Shown here: positions 42,629-51,151 of the stretch, piece by piece
Layout of the letters: each line of letters opens with the position of its first letter
How positions within the stretch are numbered: the stretch's first letter is position 1
Assembly (NCBI GenBank): GCA_016873845.1
Contig: VGVX01000003.1
Location: forward strand, 49,637-113,636
Length of the DNA stretch: 64,000 nt
DNA from: Ignavibacteria bacterium
GTDB taxonomy: Bacteria > Bacteroidota > Ignavibacteria > Ch128b
Direction: 5' to 3'
The notes under the pieces: model-generated
Seen by the model: only the letters and a program-made list of their open reading frames with translations
Told to the model about the DNA's origin: nothing
The model's database searches: none
Program-made: the position numbers and the translations under genes

Positions 42629-43711
42629 TTGAAGTTCACAACTTTCAATTCTGTCCATAAAAAACTAAATGCCAAAATGGTTGAGTTTGCTGGCTTTCAT
42701 ATGCCTGTTTATTATTCTTCTATTGTTGAAGAACATCTCACCGTTCGGAATTCTATCGGTGTGTTTGATGTATCCCACATGGGAGAAATTTTTATAAAAG
42801 GAAAGAATTCGCTCGACTTTGTTCAAAAAATTACAACCAATGACGCGTCAAAGTTAGAATTTGGTAGGGTTCAGTATTCAGCAATGTGTTATGAGAATGG
42901 CGGTATAGTCGATGATCTTCTTGTGTATAAATTGGAAGACGGCTTTATGTTCGTTGTAAATGCTTCAAACTTGATTAAAGATTTCGAATGGATGAAATTG
43001 AATCAACTCTCTGATGTTGAAATTAATGATTTAAGCGATGACTATTCACTTTTAGCAGTTCAAGGACCAAAATCAGCAGAAGTTTTGTCGTCGCTTGTAG
43101 ATTTCAATATAAACGAATTGAAGTATTACACTTTTCGTATCGGAAAAATAATTGGAATCGAAGTAATAATTTCGAGAACTGGATACACAGGCGAATTGGG
43201 ATTTGAAATTTATTTTAAGGGGGATGACAAAACTGCGGAAAAGATCTGGAATGCAATTTTTGATTCAGGAAAAACATTTGATATAAAGCCTGCTGGACTT
43301 GGCTCTAGAGATAGTCTAAGATTGGAAATGGGATTTTGTTTATATGGCCACGACATTGACCAATTGACCAATCCTCTTGAAGCAGGTCTTGGATGGATAA
43401 CTAAATTGAATAAAAAATCATTCATCGGAAAAGAAGAATTAACTAAAATAAAAGCTAAAGGATTAAATAGATCTCTATTTGGATTTGAACTTATTGAAAA
43501 AGGTATTCCGCGTCATGGTTCAGAGATATATTTAAAAAACGAAAGAATTGGACGTGTAACTAGTGGAGTTCATTCACCTTCCTTGAATAAACCAATTGGT
43601 CTAGGATATTTCGATATGAATAAAGTAAATAGTGACACGCTATTCGATATCGATATTCGTGGAAGAAAACTGAAAGCCAAATTAACCGAAGTGCCTTTTA
43701 TAAAGAAATGA
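42629..43711 (+). CDS. gcvT: Glycine cleavage system T protein (aminomethyltransferase)
   Basis: This 360-residue tetrahydrofolate-dependent protein releases ammonia and 5,10-methylene-THF from the H-protein intermediate. Motifs: AKMVEFAGFHMPVYYSSIVE, GVFDVSHMGEI, the catalytic-Asp region ENGGIVDDLLVYKL, and SRTGYTGELGFEIYF. The start is TTG 42629, with AAGGA seven bases upstream. gcvH and gcvP are not in the window. The leader RNA at 42544-42608 may control it. It overlaps comB by four bases. Confidence 0.94.
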   Translation: MKFTTFNSVHKKLNAKMVEFAGFHMPVYYSSIVEEHLTVRNSIGVFDVSHMGEIFIKGKNSLDFVQKITTNDASKLEFGRVQYSAMCYENGGIVDDLLVYKLEDGFMFVVNASNLIKDFEWMKLNQLSDVEINDLSDDYSLLAVQGPKSAEVLSSLVDFNINELKYYTFRIGKIIGIEVIISRTGYTGELGFEIYFKGDDKTAEKIWNAIFDSGKTFDIKPAGLGSRDSLRLEMGFCLYGHDIDQLTNPLEAGLGWITKLNKKSFIGKEELTKIKAKGLNRSLFGFELIEKGIPRHGSEIYLKNERIGRVTSGVHSPSLNKPIGLGYFDMNKVNSDTLFDIDIRGRKLKAKLTEVPFIKK

Positions 43712-44433
43712 AGATTGATGTATTATTTTTCACTGCGGGTGTTCCGGAAAATTATTTCACAGAAAAAAACTGTGTAGTAATCGACCTTCTAAGAGCAACT
43801 TCAACAATAATTACTGCACTAAATAACGGCGCAAGAGAAATTATTCCAATCGCTTCAGTTGATGAAGCAATAAGAATCAGTAAAAACTTAGATAAGAACA
43901 GCTATTTGCTTTGTGGGGAAAGACAAGCCAAAAAAATTGATGGATTCGATTTAGGAAATTCACCTCTGGAATACACGGAAGATAAGGTAAAAGGAAAAAT
44001 ATTAATTTTATCTACAACCAACGGGACTAAAGTTTTCAATCACTTAAAAAATGCTAAGAAAGTAATTCTGGCGTCAGCATTTAACATTTCGGCAGTTGTG
44101 GATGAACTTATGAACTCAAAAGAAGATTGGACAGTCATTTGCTCAGGCAGTGAAAACATGTTCGATGCGTCTGATGCACTATGCGCCGGTTTATTGATTC
44201 ATCGAATCAGATCATCTGTATCCAATAAAATTGAGTTGAATGATGCAGCGAGTTTGAGTTTACTCTATTTTGAAAAATCATCTAATGAAATAGAGAAAAC
44301 TCTGAGTCAAACAGAACATGGTAGATATTTAATTGAAAATAATTTTGGTGATGATATTAAATTCATTTCGCAAATCGATTTATTCAACAACGTAGTTCAC
44401 TATAAGAATAATTTAATCACAACGCACAATTAA
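43708..44433 (+). CDS. comB: 2-phosphosulfolactate phosphatase family (ComB-like)
   Basis: This 241-residue protein carries the ComB signatures VVIDLLRATSTIITALNNG, LCGERQAKKIDGFDLGNSP and ILSTTNGTKVFNHL. ComB removes phosphate from 2-phosphosulfolactate in archaeal coenzyme M synthesis. In bacteria the family is widespread but usually without the rest of that pathway, so the real substrate here is open; sulfolactate metabolism is one option. It sits between gcvT (ATGA overlap) and ftsK (one base gap), an arrangement implying cotranscription but not a shared pathway. Confidence 0.85.
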   Translation: MKIDVLFFTAGVPENYFTEKNCVVIDLLRATSTIITALNNGAREIIPIASVDEAIRISKNLDKNSYLLCGERQAKKIDGFDLGNSPLEYTEDKVKGKILILSTTNGTKVFNHLKNAKKVILASAFNISAVVDELMNSKEDWTVICSGSENMFDASDALCAGLLIHRIRSSVSNKIELNDAASLSLLYFEKSSNEIEKTLSQTEHGRYLIENNFGDDIKFISQIDLFNNVVHYKNNLITTHN

Positions 44434-44434
44434 A

Positions 44435-46900
44435 ATGAAGCGCAGAAAAAAATCTGTAGATACCGCCGCTCACGATTCTTCTCTTCTAATTCCATATGAA
44501 AAGAAAAGGATGGCATTCGGAGTTTTATTAATTGTGTTTTCGTTTTTAGCCGCATTAAGCATTATATCATATAGCTCGTATGATTCGATTTATATTTCTG
44601 ACCTTAAATTAAGCAGTCTACTTTCATTGACGGATCGAAACTCTGAACTGTCTCAAAGCATAGCCAAAACCAAAAACTGGCTCGGACTGACCGGTGCAGT
44701 GATTTCAAATTTTTTAATTAACGGTACGATTGGATATTTCTCGATAATAATACCACTATTGCTGTCATTCTGGGGATTGACCATTGTTCGTAGCGGAGAT
44801 TATAGAAAAACAGCTTTCTTTACGAATTTATTTCTGATTGGGGGAGTATTGCTTGCAATGCTTTTCAGTATTCTTGCGAAATCAGTTCCTTTCTTTTTAG
44901 AAAAGAAAGAGTTTTATGGTACGATTGGATTATTTCTTGGTGAACTCAGTGTTAGAATTCTTGGAAGTGCCGGGAGTATCATTTTAATTTTTTCACTTCT
45001 CTTACTTACTTCATTTTTGCTGTTTGATTATAATTTAAAGTCCTTTATTGAAGTCCCAATCCATTTGTTCAAAGGATTACTTGAAAAAATTAAGACAAAA
45101 ATTAGCAGTAGAGGAAAAATTGAAAAACCTATTACACCATCACGTGCAAAGAAAAACATTGTTGATGAAAATCTGAATGAAATATCACTTCAACCACCGA
45201 TCACAAAGATAAATCGAGAACCGCTTCCGATTACCGAATCTCATCCAATCCTTAAAAAAATGGACAAGCTTGCTAATGAAGATATCGAAGATGAAGTACT
45301 GCCTTTAAAAAGTATTTCACTGAAAAACTTGAAAGAGAGTAAGGAAAAAGCTATTAGTAAAATTGGCGACAAAAAAAATGATGAATCCGTTGAAATAGAA
45401 TGCTGGGACGAGGAAATAGAGTTCATACCGCCCACGTTGGATTTACTTGACCCTCCGAGACATCATGGCAGCGTGGACGATTCCGAACTAAATTCAAATG
45501 CAGAACTTCTCCGAGGGAAACTTGCACTCTTCGATATAACGATAGATGACATTACTGTTACGCCTGGTCCTGTAGTAACTTTGTACGAAATTGTCCCTTC
45601 ACCAGGAGTTAAGATTAGCAAAATTGTAAGTCTGCAGGATGACATTGCACTTGCACTTGCGGCGAAAGGAATTCGTATCATTGCGCCAATCCCAGGTAAA
45701 AGTGCCATCGGTGTTGAAATACCGAATCACAATCCAGAACTGGTTTATTGCAGAAGCATTTTTGGATCGAATAAGTTTAGAGAAAGTTCTTCGGTACTCC
45801 CTATCGCATTCGGCAAAACAACTATTGGTGAAATTTTCATTGATGATCTTTCGAAAATGCCGCACATGTTAATTGCTGGAGCTACGGGTTCTGGTAAAAG
45901 TGTGGGAATAAATACAATAATCACTTCGTTGTTGTTTAAACTTCATCCATCTGATATAAAGTTTGTAGTTATTGATCCAAAAAAAATCGAATTATCTTTT
46001 TATCGGGATTTGAAATATCATTTTCTTGCAACTTGCCCTGATGTCGGCGAAGATATTATTACTAATTCTCAAAATTCAGTGACTGTCTTAAAAGCAGTTG
46101 AACTTGAGATGGAACAGCGTTACGACATGCTCGCCAAGGCAGGCGTTAGAAATATCCAGGATTACAATGAAAAATATAATTCCGGGAAAATTCTTGATTC
46201 TGAAGAAATGAAATTTCACAAACTGCCATACATTATTGTTGTAATTGACGAACTTGCTGATTTGATGATTACAGCAGCCCGCGAAATTGAGGAGCCGATC
46301 GCACGAATTGCGCAATTAGCTCGAGCAGTTGGAATTCATTTGATCCTTGCAACTCAGCGTCCTTCGGTTGATGTTATAACTGGGGTAATAAAAGCTAATT
46401 TTAATACACGCATCGCATATCAAGTTGCATCCAAGACAGATTCGAGAACAATTCTTGATGCTAATGGTGCAGAAAAACTTTTGGGTAACGGCGATATGCT
46501 TTACCTTCCGAGCAACAGTCCAAAGTCTCAGAGAATTCAAAATGCATTTGTTTCCACTTCAGAAGTAGAGCGAATAGTATCACATATTAGCAAGCAGAAG
46601 GGTTTTTCGAAACCATATCAGCTTCCATCAGTACAAGAAAAGAAACGAAATGATAATGCAGGACTTTTGGCAGATCGAGACGAGCTTTTTGAAGAAGCAG
46701 CTAGATTAGTGACAAGACACCAGCAAGGATCAGTTTCGCTGCTTCAGCGCAGGTTAAAAGTAGGTTATTCACGTGCTGCTCGAATTATGGATGAACTTGA
46801 GGAAGCTGGAATTGTAGGTCCATTCGATGGAAGCAAGGCACGGTTAGTTCTTATTGATACTGATGAGGAGCTAGAAAGAATCTTAGCGCTTCTTGATTGA
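44435..46900 (+). CDS. ftsK: DNA translocase FtsK/SpoIIIE
   Basis: This 821-residue protein coordinates chromosome segregation with division. Four or so membrane helices occupy residues about 25-210, followed by a variable linker (210-340). The RecA-like motor follows, with Walker A GATGSGKS (482-489) and the Walker B region in YIIVVIDELADLM. ILATQRPSVDVITGVIKANF is a strong family marker. The C-terminal gamma winged helix (about 750-821) reads VSLLQRRLKVGYSRAARIMD and binds polarity (KOPS-like) sites. Length is typical outside enterobacteria. Confidence 0.96.
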   Translation: MKRRKKSVDTAAHDSSLLIPYEKKRMAFGVLLIVFSFLAALSIISYSSYDSIYISDLKLSSLLSLTDRNSELSQSIAKTKNWLGLTGAVISNFLINGTIGYFSIIIPLLLSFWGLTIVRSGDYRKTAFFTNLFLIGGVLLAMLFSILAKSVPFFLEKKEFYGTIGLFLGELSVRILGSAGSIILIFSLLLLTSFLLFDYNLKSFIEVPIHLFKGLLEKIKTKISSRGKIEKPITPSRAKKNIVDENLNEISLQPPITKINREPLPITESHPILKKMDKLANEDIEDEVLPLKSISLKNLKESKEKAISKIGDKKNDESVEIECWDEEIEFIPPTLDLLDPPRHHGSVDDSELNSNAELLRGKLALFDITIDDITVTPGPVVTLYEIVPSPGVKISKIVSLQDDIALALAAKGIRIIAPIPGKSAIGVEIPNHNPELVYCRSIFGSNKFRESSSVLPIAFGKTTIGEIFIDDLSKMPHMLIAGATGSGKSVGINTIITSLLFKLHPSDIKFVVIDPKKIELSFYRDLKYHFLATCPDVGEDIITNSQNSVTVLKAVELEMEQRYDMLAKAGVRNIQDYNEKYNSGKILDSEEMKFHKLPYIIVVIDELADLMITAAREIEEPIARIAQLARAVGIHLILATQRPSVDVITGVIKANFNTRIAYQVASKTDSRTILDANGAEKLLGNGDMLYLPSNSPKSQRIQNAFVSTSEVERIVSHISKQKGFSKPYQLPSVQEKKRNDNAGLLADRDELFEEAARLVTRHQQGSVSLLQRRLKVGYSRAARIMDELEEAGIVGPFDGSKARLVLIDTDEELERILALLD

Positions 46901-47035
46901 TCGAGAATTTGAAACATCGAAAAGATATTTTAAATTGCATTCGATGAAAATTTAAGTTTTGAGTTATTCGAGAACTGAATTTCTGGCTAAAATATAAAAA
47001 GATTACTACCAATTATATTTTGATGACTAAAAAAA

Positions 47036-47647
47036 ATGATTTTTCAATTAATTTTAATTTTACTTTTTAATAATCCGTTTCAAACTAATCCACAGCAAAT
47101 CATAAGCGAAGTTCAGAAAAAATATTCTGCAATAAATGATTTGAGAGCTGTTCTTACGCAGTCCGTCGAATCTTCAGTAACATCTGAACCGCAGAAAGTT
47201 AAAGCCGATCTTTACTTTAAGAAAGAAAACAACTACAGAATAGAATTTAAAAATCAATTAGTAATTTCTAATGGAATAACTTCTTGGAACTATTCAAAAC
47301 CCGCCAAAAGAGTTGTTATTACTAATTATGAAGAAAATTTTTTTTCACCTCAAACGTTATTATTTAATCTCCCGGCTAAATCGAGCAGCAAATTTGAGGG
47401 AATTGAAAAATTAGACGGAGAAGAACATTCAATAATCAGCTTTTCACCAAAGGGATCTGATTTTAGTTTCAAGAATCTCAAAGTATGGATCTCGAAGAAT
47501 TATTTAATCAAAAAAGTTGAAGCTGAAGATTGGGCACAGAACAAGTATTCGTTCATGTTTTTGGAGATAAAGATTAATACGAATTTAAGCGCCAATCTAT
47601 TCGAGTTCACTTCACCTAGCGGGGTAAAAGTAATTGATATCAGATAA
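47036..47647 (+). CDS. lolA: LolA-like outer-membrane lipoprotein carrier
   Basis: This 203-residue periplasmic protein resembles LolA: an N-terminal hydrophobic signal segment, then KYSAINDLRAVLTQSVES, VKADLYFKKENNYRIEFK, and a C-terminal strand series ending FEFTSPSGVKVIDI. LolA ferries lipoproteins from LolCDE to the outer membrane. The signal peptide as translated from ATG 47036 lacks the usual basic start. An upstream ATG (47023) is out of frame by one base in an A8 run and would give MTKK before it, so the true start is uncertain. A membrane protein gene overlaps its end. Confidence 0.82.
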   Translation: MIFQLILILLFNNPFQTNPQQIISEVQKKYSAINDLRAVLTQSVESSVTSEPQKVKADLYFKKENNYRIEFKNQLVISNGITSWNYSKPAKRVVITNYEENFFSPQTLLFNLPAKSSSKFEGIEKLDGEEHSIISFSPKGSDFSFKNLKVWISKNYLIKKVEAEDWAQNKYSFMFLEIKINTNLSANLFEFTSPSGVKVIDIR

Positions 47648-48668
47648 ACAAAACGGAAAAAGATTTTCTTTCCGTGAAATATTTTTTTATTCCATTTCGG
47701 TCGTTGTCGGATTAACACTATTAATTTACACTTTTCGCGGTGTCGGATTAGATGAAGTGTTAATTCATTTTAATGATGTAAATATATTCTATTTAGTTTT
47801 ATTTGTTTTCGTTGTGTTTCTTGGTGCATTCATTCGTGCTTGGCGTTGGAAATATATGATCGAATCATTTAAGTCAGATGTAAAAATTGTGAATTTATTT
47901 TCTGCAGTTATCATTGGTTATGGTGTAAATGTCATATTGCCTCGTTTCGGAGAAGTTGCTCGTGCAATGTCGATCGGTTCGCTCGAAGGGATATCGCGAG
48001 TTTCGTCTCTTGGAACAGTTGTCATTGAAAGAGTCCTTGATCTAATTTTTTTAATTCTTACCGTTTTAATCGGTTTATCAATGTTTCGAGAAGTTTTAGA
48101 ATCTGAGTATCCGTGGATTTATAGTTCTATTTATATCGGTATTGCGGCATTTGTAGCATCGATTCTGGTTTTAGGATTGATAATTAAATATCAAAGAAAA
48201 GTCCTTGTATTGATAGATAAACTTTTTTTAAAAATGAATTTTAAAATCCTAAACAAGGCAACACTTTTCACATCAAAAATAATAGATGGATTTGACAGCA
48301 TTAAATCCAGAAAAAATCTTTTATTAGTAATTTTTATGTCACCTATCATCTGGATTACATATGCAGTCGGTGCGTATTTAGGTTTATATATGATGAATAT
48401 GCAGAAGATAGTTCCGGTCGATTTTTCTTTCGGATGGATAATCATGAGTATCACTACTTTTGGGATTCTCATTCCTACTCCTGGTTCAACAGGAAGTTAT
48501 CATGCTTTTTGTAAATCGGTTCTAACAATGATCCTTGGATTTGCCGTTGACATCAGTCTTGCCTATGCGTTATTGACTCATTTCCTTTCAACTCTTCCGT
48601 TCTTATTAATTTCAATTATTCTCTTTTTTATGCATCAACGAAAAAAGAGAAATTTTTCTCAATCTTAA
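47634..48668 (+). CDS. Flippase-like integral membrane protein (UPF0104/LPG synthase TM)
   Basis: This 344-residue protein has about eight membrane segments and the family signatures LGAFIRAWRWKYMIE and GYGVNVILPRFGEVARAMSIG, ending with STGSYHAFCKSVLT. Related domains occur in MprF (lysyl-phosphatidylglycerol synthase) and in predicted lipid or isoprenoid-sugar transporters. The only start is TTG 47634, overlapping the LolA-like gene by 14 bases, so expression is coupled. A cell-envelope lipid role is likely; substrate unknown. Confidence 0.78.
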   Translation: MISDKQNGKRFSFREIFFYSISVVVGLTLLIYTFRGVGLDEVLIHFNDVNIFYLVLFVFVVFLGAFIRAWRWKYMIESFKSDVKIVNLFSAVIIGYGVNVILPRFGEVARAMSIGSLEGISRVSSLGTVVIERVLDLIFLILTVLIGLSMFREVLESEYPWIYSSIYIGIAAFVASILVLGLIIKYQRKVLVLIDKLFLKMNFKILNKATLFTSKIIDGFDSIKSRKNLLLVIFMSPIIWITYAVGAYLGLYMMNMQKIVPVDFSFGWIIMSITTFGILIPTPGSTGSYHAFCKSVLTMILGFAVDISLAYALLTHFLSTLPFLLISIILFFMHQRKKRNFSQS

Positions 48669-48752
48669 GTTCATCAACTACTTTTTTTTAGATTTTTTTC
48701 CGAAATGGGCTATTTTTATTCTATATAAGTAGTAAAAATATAGAAGCAGTAA

Positions 48753-48809
48753 CTCAGAGGTTGGGCTTTGGCAATAGCTGAGGGGACTTTAATTGTCCCC
48801 TCTTTTTTT
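48753..48809 (+). terminator. terminator with overlapping alternative hairpin (attenuator-like)
   Basis: GAGGGGAC (48780-48787), loop TTTAATT, GTCCCCTC (48795-48802) and seven T form a strong intrinsic terminator. An earlier stem, CTCAG (48753-48757) with CTGAG (48778-48782), and TTG/CAA inside it, uses bases of the terminator arm, so the two cannot form together. This could be simple termination after the flippase-like gene or attenuation before the barrel gene at 48879. Confidence 0.65.
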
Positions 48810-48878
48810 ACTGACCAGTCTATTTTGTTTTGAATAAAAGTCTATTATTTAATAGCTTTACACCTAAAAAATTAAATT

Positions 48879-49541
48879 ATGCTCAAAAATTTTTTGTATT
48901 GCGTAATAATTTTATCATGTTGTTTCTCGTCAAATATATTCGGACAAAAAAATTTGAATATTTCTGCTGGGATGGGTTTGAATTATTATTTAATGGAAAA
49001 TCTAAATGACTACCTAAGCTACAATTGGGGTTTTAATAATCGAAAAGATGATTTCAATGGAGCAGTTGATTTTTTTGGCTCTATTGGGTTTGATCTCTCG
49101 CAAAATTATTCGATTGATCTTGATTTAAGTTATTCAATTAATTCATTTAATAAAGCAATTGGTGCAGGTACCTACGAATTTGCATATTCGTTATTAATGC
49201 CTGCTTTAGTCATCATACATCATCTTATGCAAAATGGCTATCGAATATCAATTGGAGCTGGAGGTGGCTATTATTTTGCGAATGTCAGTGAAAGGATCCC
49301 AAGTTCATTTTCATTAGGAGATTTTTCTTCTGGCGGTTTTGGATTAATTGCAAAAGTTGATGGGATATCTGCAATAAGTACAAGTTTATTCATTCTTATT
49401 AATTTAAATGCGCGTTACACAAGTTTATCAGATGTATCAAACGATGCACAATCCTTAGTTATCAATAAAACAAATAAAGAAAATCTAAACCTTAGCTTCA
49501 CGAGTTTCGGTTTGCGGCTTGGAATGAGGTACGTTTTTTAA
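48879..49541 (+). CDS. Outer-membrane beta-barrel protein, unknown
   Basis: This 220-residue protein has a signal peptide (residues 1-22, ending NIFGQ) and alternating amphipathic strands such as NLNISAGMGLNYYLM, YSIDLDLSYSINSF and LRLGMRYVF, ending in Phe as outer-membrane barrels do. It resembles small eight-to-ten-strand porin-like proteins of Bacteroidota but I cannot name a family. A strong terminator lies upstream (48780-48809), so it has its own promoter or depends on readthrough. uppP starts two bases after its stop codon. Confidence 0.65.
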   Translation: MLKNFLYCVIILSCCFSSNIFGQKNLNISAGMGLNYYLMENLNDYLSYNWGFNNRKDDFNGAVDFFGSIGFDLSQNYSIDLDLSYSINSFNKAIGAGTYEFAYSLLMPALVIIHHLMQNGYRISIGAGGGYYFANVSERIPSSFSLGDFSSGGFGLIAKVDGISAISTSLFILINLNARYTSLSDVSNDAQSLVINKTNKENLNLSFTSFGLRLGMRYVF

Positions 49542-49543
49542 TT

Positions 49544-50365
49544 ATGGAATATATTAAAGCTGTAGTTCTTGGAATAGTACAGGGGCTTACAGAGTTTTTA
49601 CCTATCAGCAGCACTGCTCACTTACGAATTATTCCCGCTTTGTTTGGATGGGAAGATCCAGGCGCCGGATTCTCGGCAGTTATTCAAATCGGTACGATGC
49701 TCGCTGTAATATTTTATTTTGCAAAAGATTTGTATGAGATATTTACTTCTGTAACGAAAAATTTACTGCAGGGAAAATTAATAACCGATGAGAATTCAAA
49801 ACTTGGATGGTATATAATATCAGGAACGATTCCAATTTCCGTGTTTGGATTGCTGTTCAAAGACTTTATCGAAAATGAAGCACGATCACTATACATTGTA
49901 ACATTTTCACTAGTTGGATTTGCTCTTCTATTGGCATTTGCTGAAAAAGTCTCAAAGTTAAACTATGAATTGAAATATCTTACATTTCTAAAATCCCAAG
50001 TAGTTGCATTTGCACAAGTTTGTGCATTGATCCCTGGGGCTTCTCGTTCCGGAACAACTATTACCGGCGGATTATTCATCGGACTGACTCGTGAAGCTGC
50101 AGCGAGATTCTCGTTTTTGTTAAGTGTTCCAGCTGTTTTGCTAAGCGGATTATATCAGTTATATAAAATCTTCCCCCATCTATCAGGGGAAAATTTTATT
50201 GCACTCTTTATAGCGACTTTTTTTTCGTATCTCAGTGGATATTGGGCTATAGGATTTTTACTCAAATATCTGAAATCCAAATCAACATTTATTTTCGTTT
50301 ATTATCGAATTGCTCTGGGGATTTTAATTCTAATCTTATTATGGGCTGGAGTATTATTGCCTTGA
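49544..50365 (+). CDS. uppP: Undecaprenyl-diphosphate phosphatase
   Basis: This 273-residue inner-membrane enzyme (BacA family) dephosphorylates C55-PP to recycle the lipid carrier of cell-wall synthesis. Motif 1 is VQGLTEFLPISSTAHLRI (with the catalytic Glu and Ser-Thr) and motif 2 is ALIPGASRSGTTITGG (with the essential Arg). About eight membrane helices are present. It lies two bases after the barrel gene, so they are cotranscribed. Length is standard. Confidence 0.96.
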   Translation: MEYIKAVVLGIVQGLTEFLPISSTAHLRIIPALFGWEDPGAGFSAVIQIGTMLAVIFYFAKDLYEIFTSVTKNLLQGKLITDENSKLGWYIISGTIPISVFGLLFKDFIENEARSLYIVTFSLVGFALLLAFAEKVSKLNYELKYLTFLKSQVVAFAQVCALIPGASRSGTTITGGLFIGLTREAAARFSFLLSVPAVLLSGLYQLYKIFPHLSGENFIALFIATFFSYLSGYWAIGFLLKYLKSKSTFIFVYYRIALGILILILLWAGVLLP

Positions 50366-50422
50366 ATTTTTTTATTGTAAAGTAAATAACTAAATTAAAA
50401 GTAAACAAATTAGAGGATAATT

Positions 50423-51037
50423 ATGATTAAAAGAAACTTATCATTTGCTTTGGCAATTCTGTTAATTTCAACGATAGCATTTGCACAAACAAAAGAATCA
50501 AAAGACAAAACAATAAAGAATGAGAGTAAAATAAAAACAATGACAATTGCAGTAATTGAAACGAATATGGGGAAAATTGAAATTGAATTATTTGAAGATA
50601 AGACACCAAAAACAGCTAACAATTTTATCGGGCTTGCAAAAAAAGGATATTACGATGGAATAATTTTTCACAGAGTCATCGACAATTTCATGATTCAAGG
50701 TGGAGACCCGACCGGGACTGGAATGGGAGGTGAAAGCATTTACGGTGCTAAGTTCGAAGATGAATTTCACAAAGATTTGAAACATGACAAACCGGGAATT
50801 CTATCCATGGCTAATGCCGGACCGAACACAAATGGAAGTCAATTCTTCATAACTTTGGTTCCAACACCTTGGCTTGACAATCGGCATTCTGTGTTTGGGC
50901 AAGTTATTAAAGGAATGGATGTAGTAAAAGCTGTTGGAAAAGTTGAAACATCTAAACCTGGCGACAGACCGAAAAAAGATGTCGTAATGAATTCTGTGAA
51001 AATTGAGATTAAAAAAGTCAAAGAGATTACAAAATAA
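50423..51037 (+). CDS. Secreted cyclophilin-type peptidyl-prolyl isomerase
   Basis: This 204-residue PPIase has a signal peptide (residues 1-21, ending AFAQ) and a cyclophilin domain at about 40-200. Signatures: [39 protein letters not shown] and [17 protein letters not shown], containing the Arg, Phe and Gln of the active site. It should act as a periplasmic folding helper. AGAGGATAA precedes the ATG. Single gene. Confidence 0.93.
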   Translation: MIKRNLSFALAILLISTIAFAQTKESKDKTIKNESKIKTMTIAVIETNMGKIEIELFEDKTPKTANNFIGLAKKGYYDGIIFHRVIDNFMIQGGDPTGTGMGGESIYGAKFEDEFHKDLKHDKPGILSMANAGPNTNGSQFFITLVPTPWLDNRHSVFGQVIKGMDVVKAVGKVETSKPGDRPKKDVVMNSVKIEIKKVKEITK

Positions 51038-51151
51038 TAGAGAATGAATCCGTCTCTTTCTCCGTGAAATCTGTGGTGAAAGAAGTATTTCCCACAGAAA
51101 ATCAACTGATTAATTCTTTATGTATTCTGGAATAAATTCTATTAGTTAGTA

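Noticed and set aside
42541-42640. Canonical glycine riboswitch before gcvT
   Set aside because: One core stretch is similar but the CTCTCAGGCAAA half and tandem aptamer are missing, so only a structured leader is claimed.
47023-47035. Upstream start giving MTKK before the LolA-like protein
   Set aside because: It is out of frame by one base in an A8 tract; without read evidence I keep ATG 47036.
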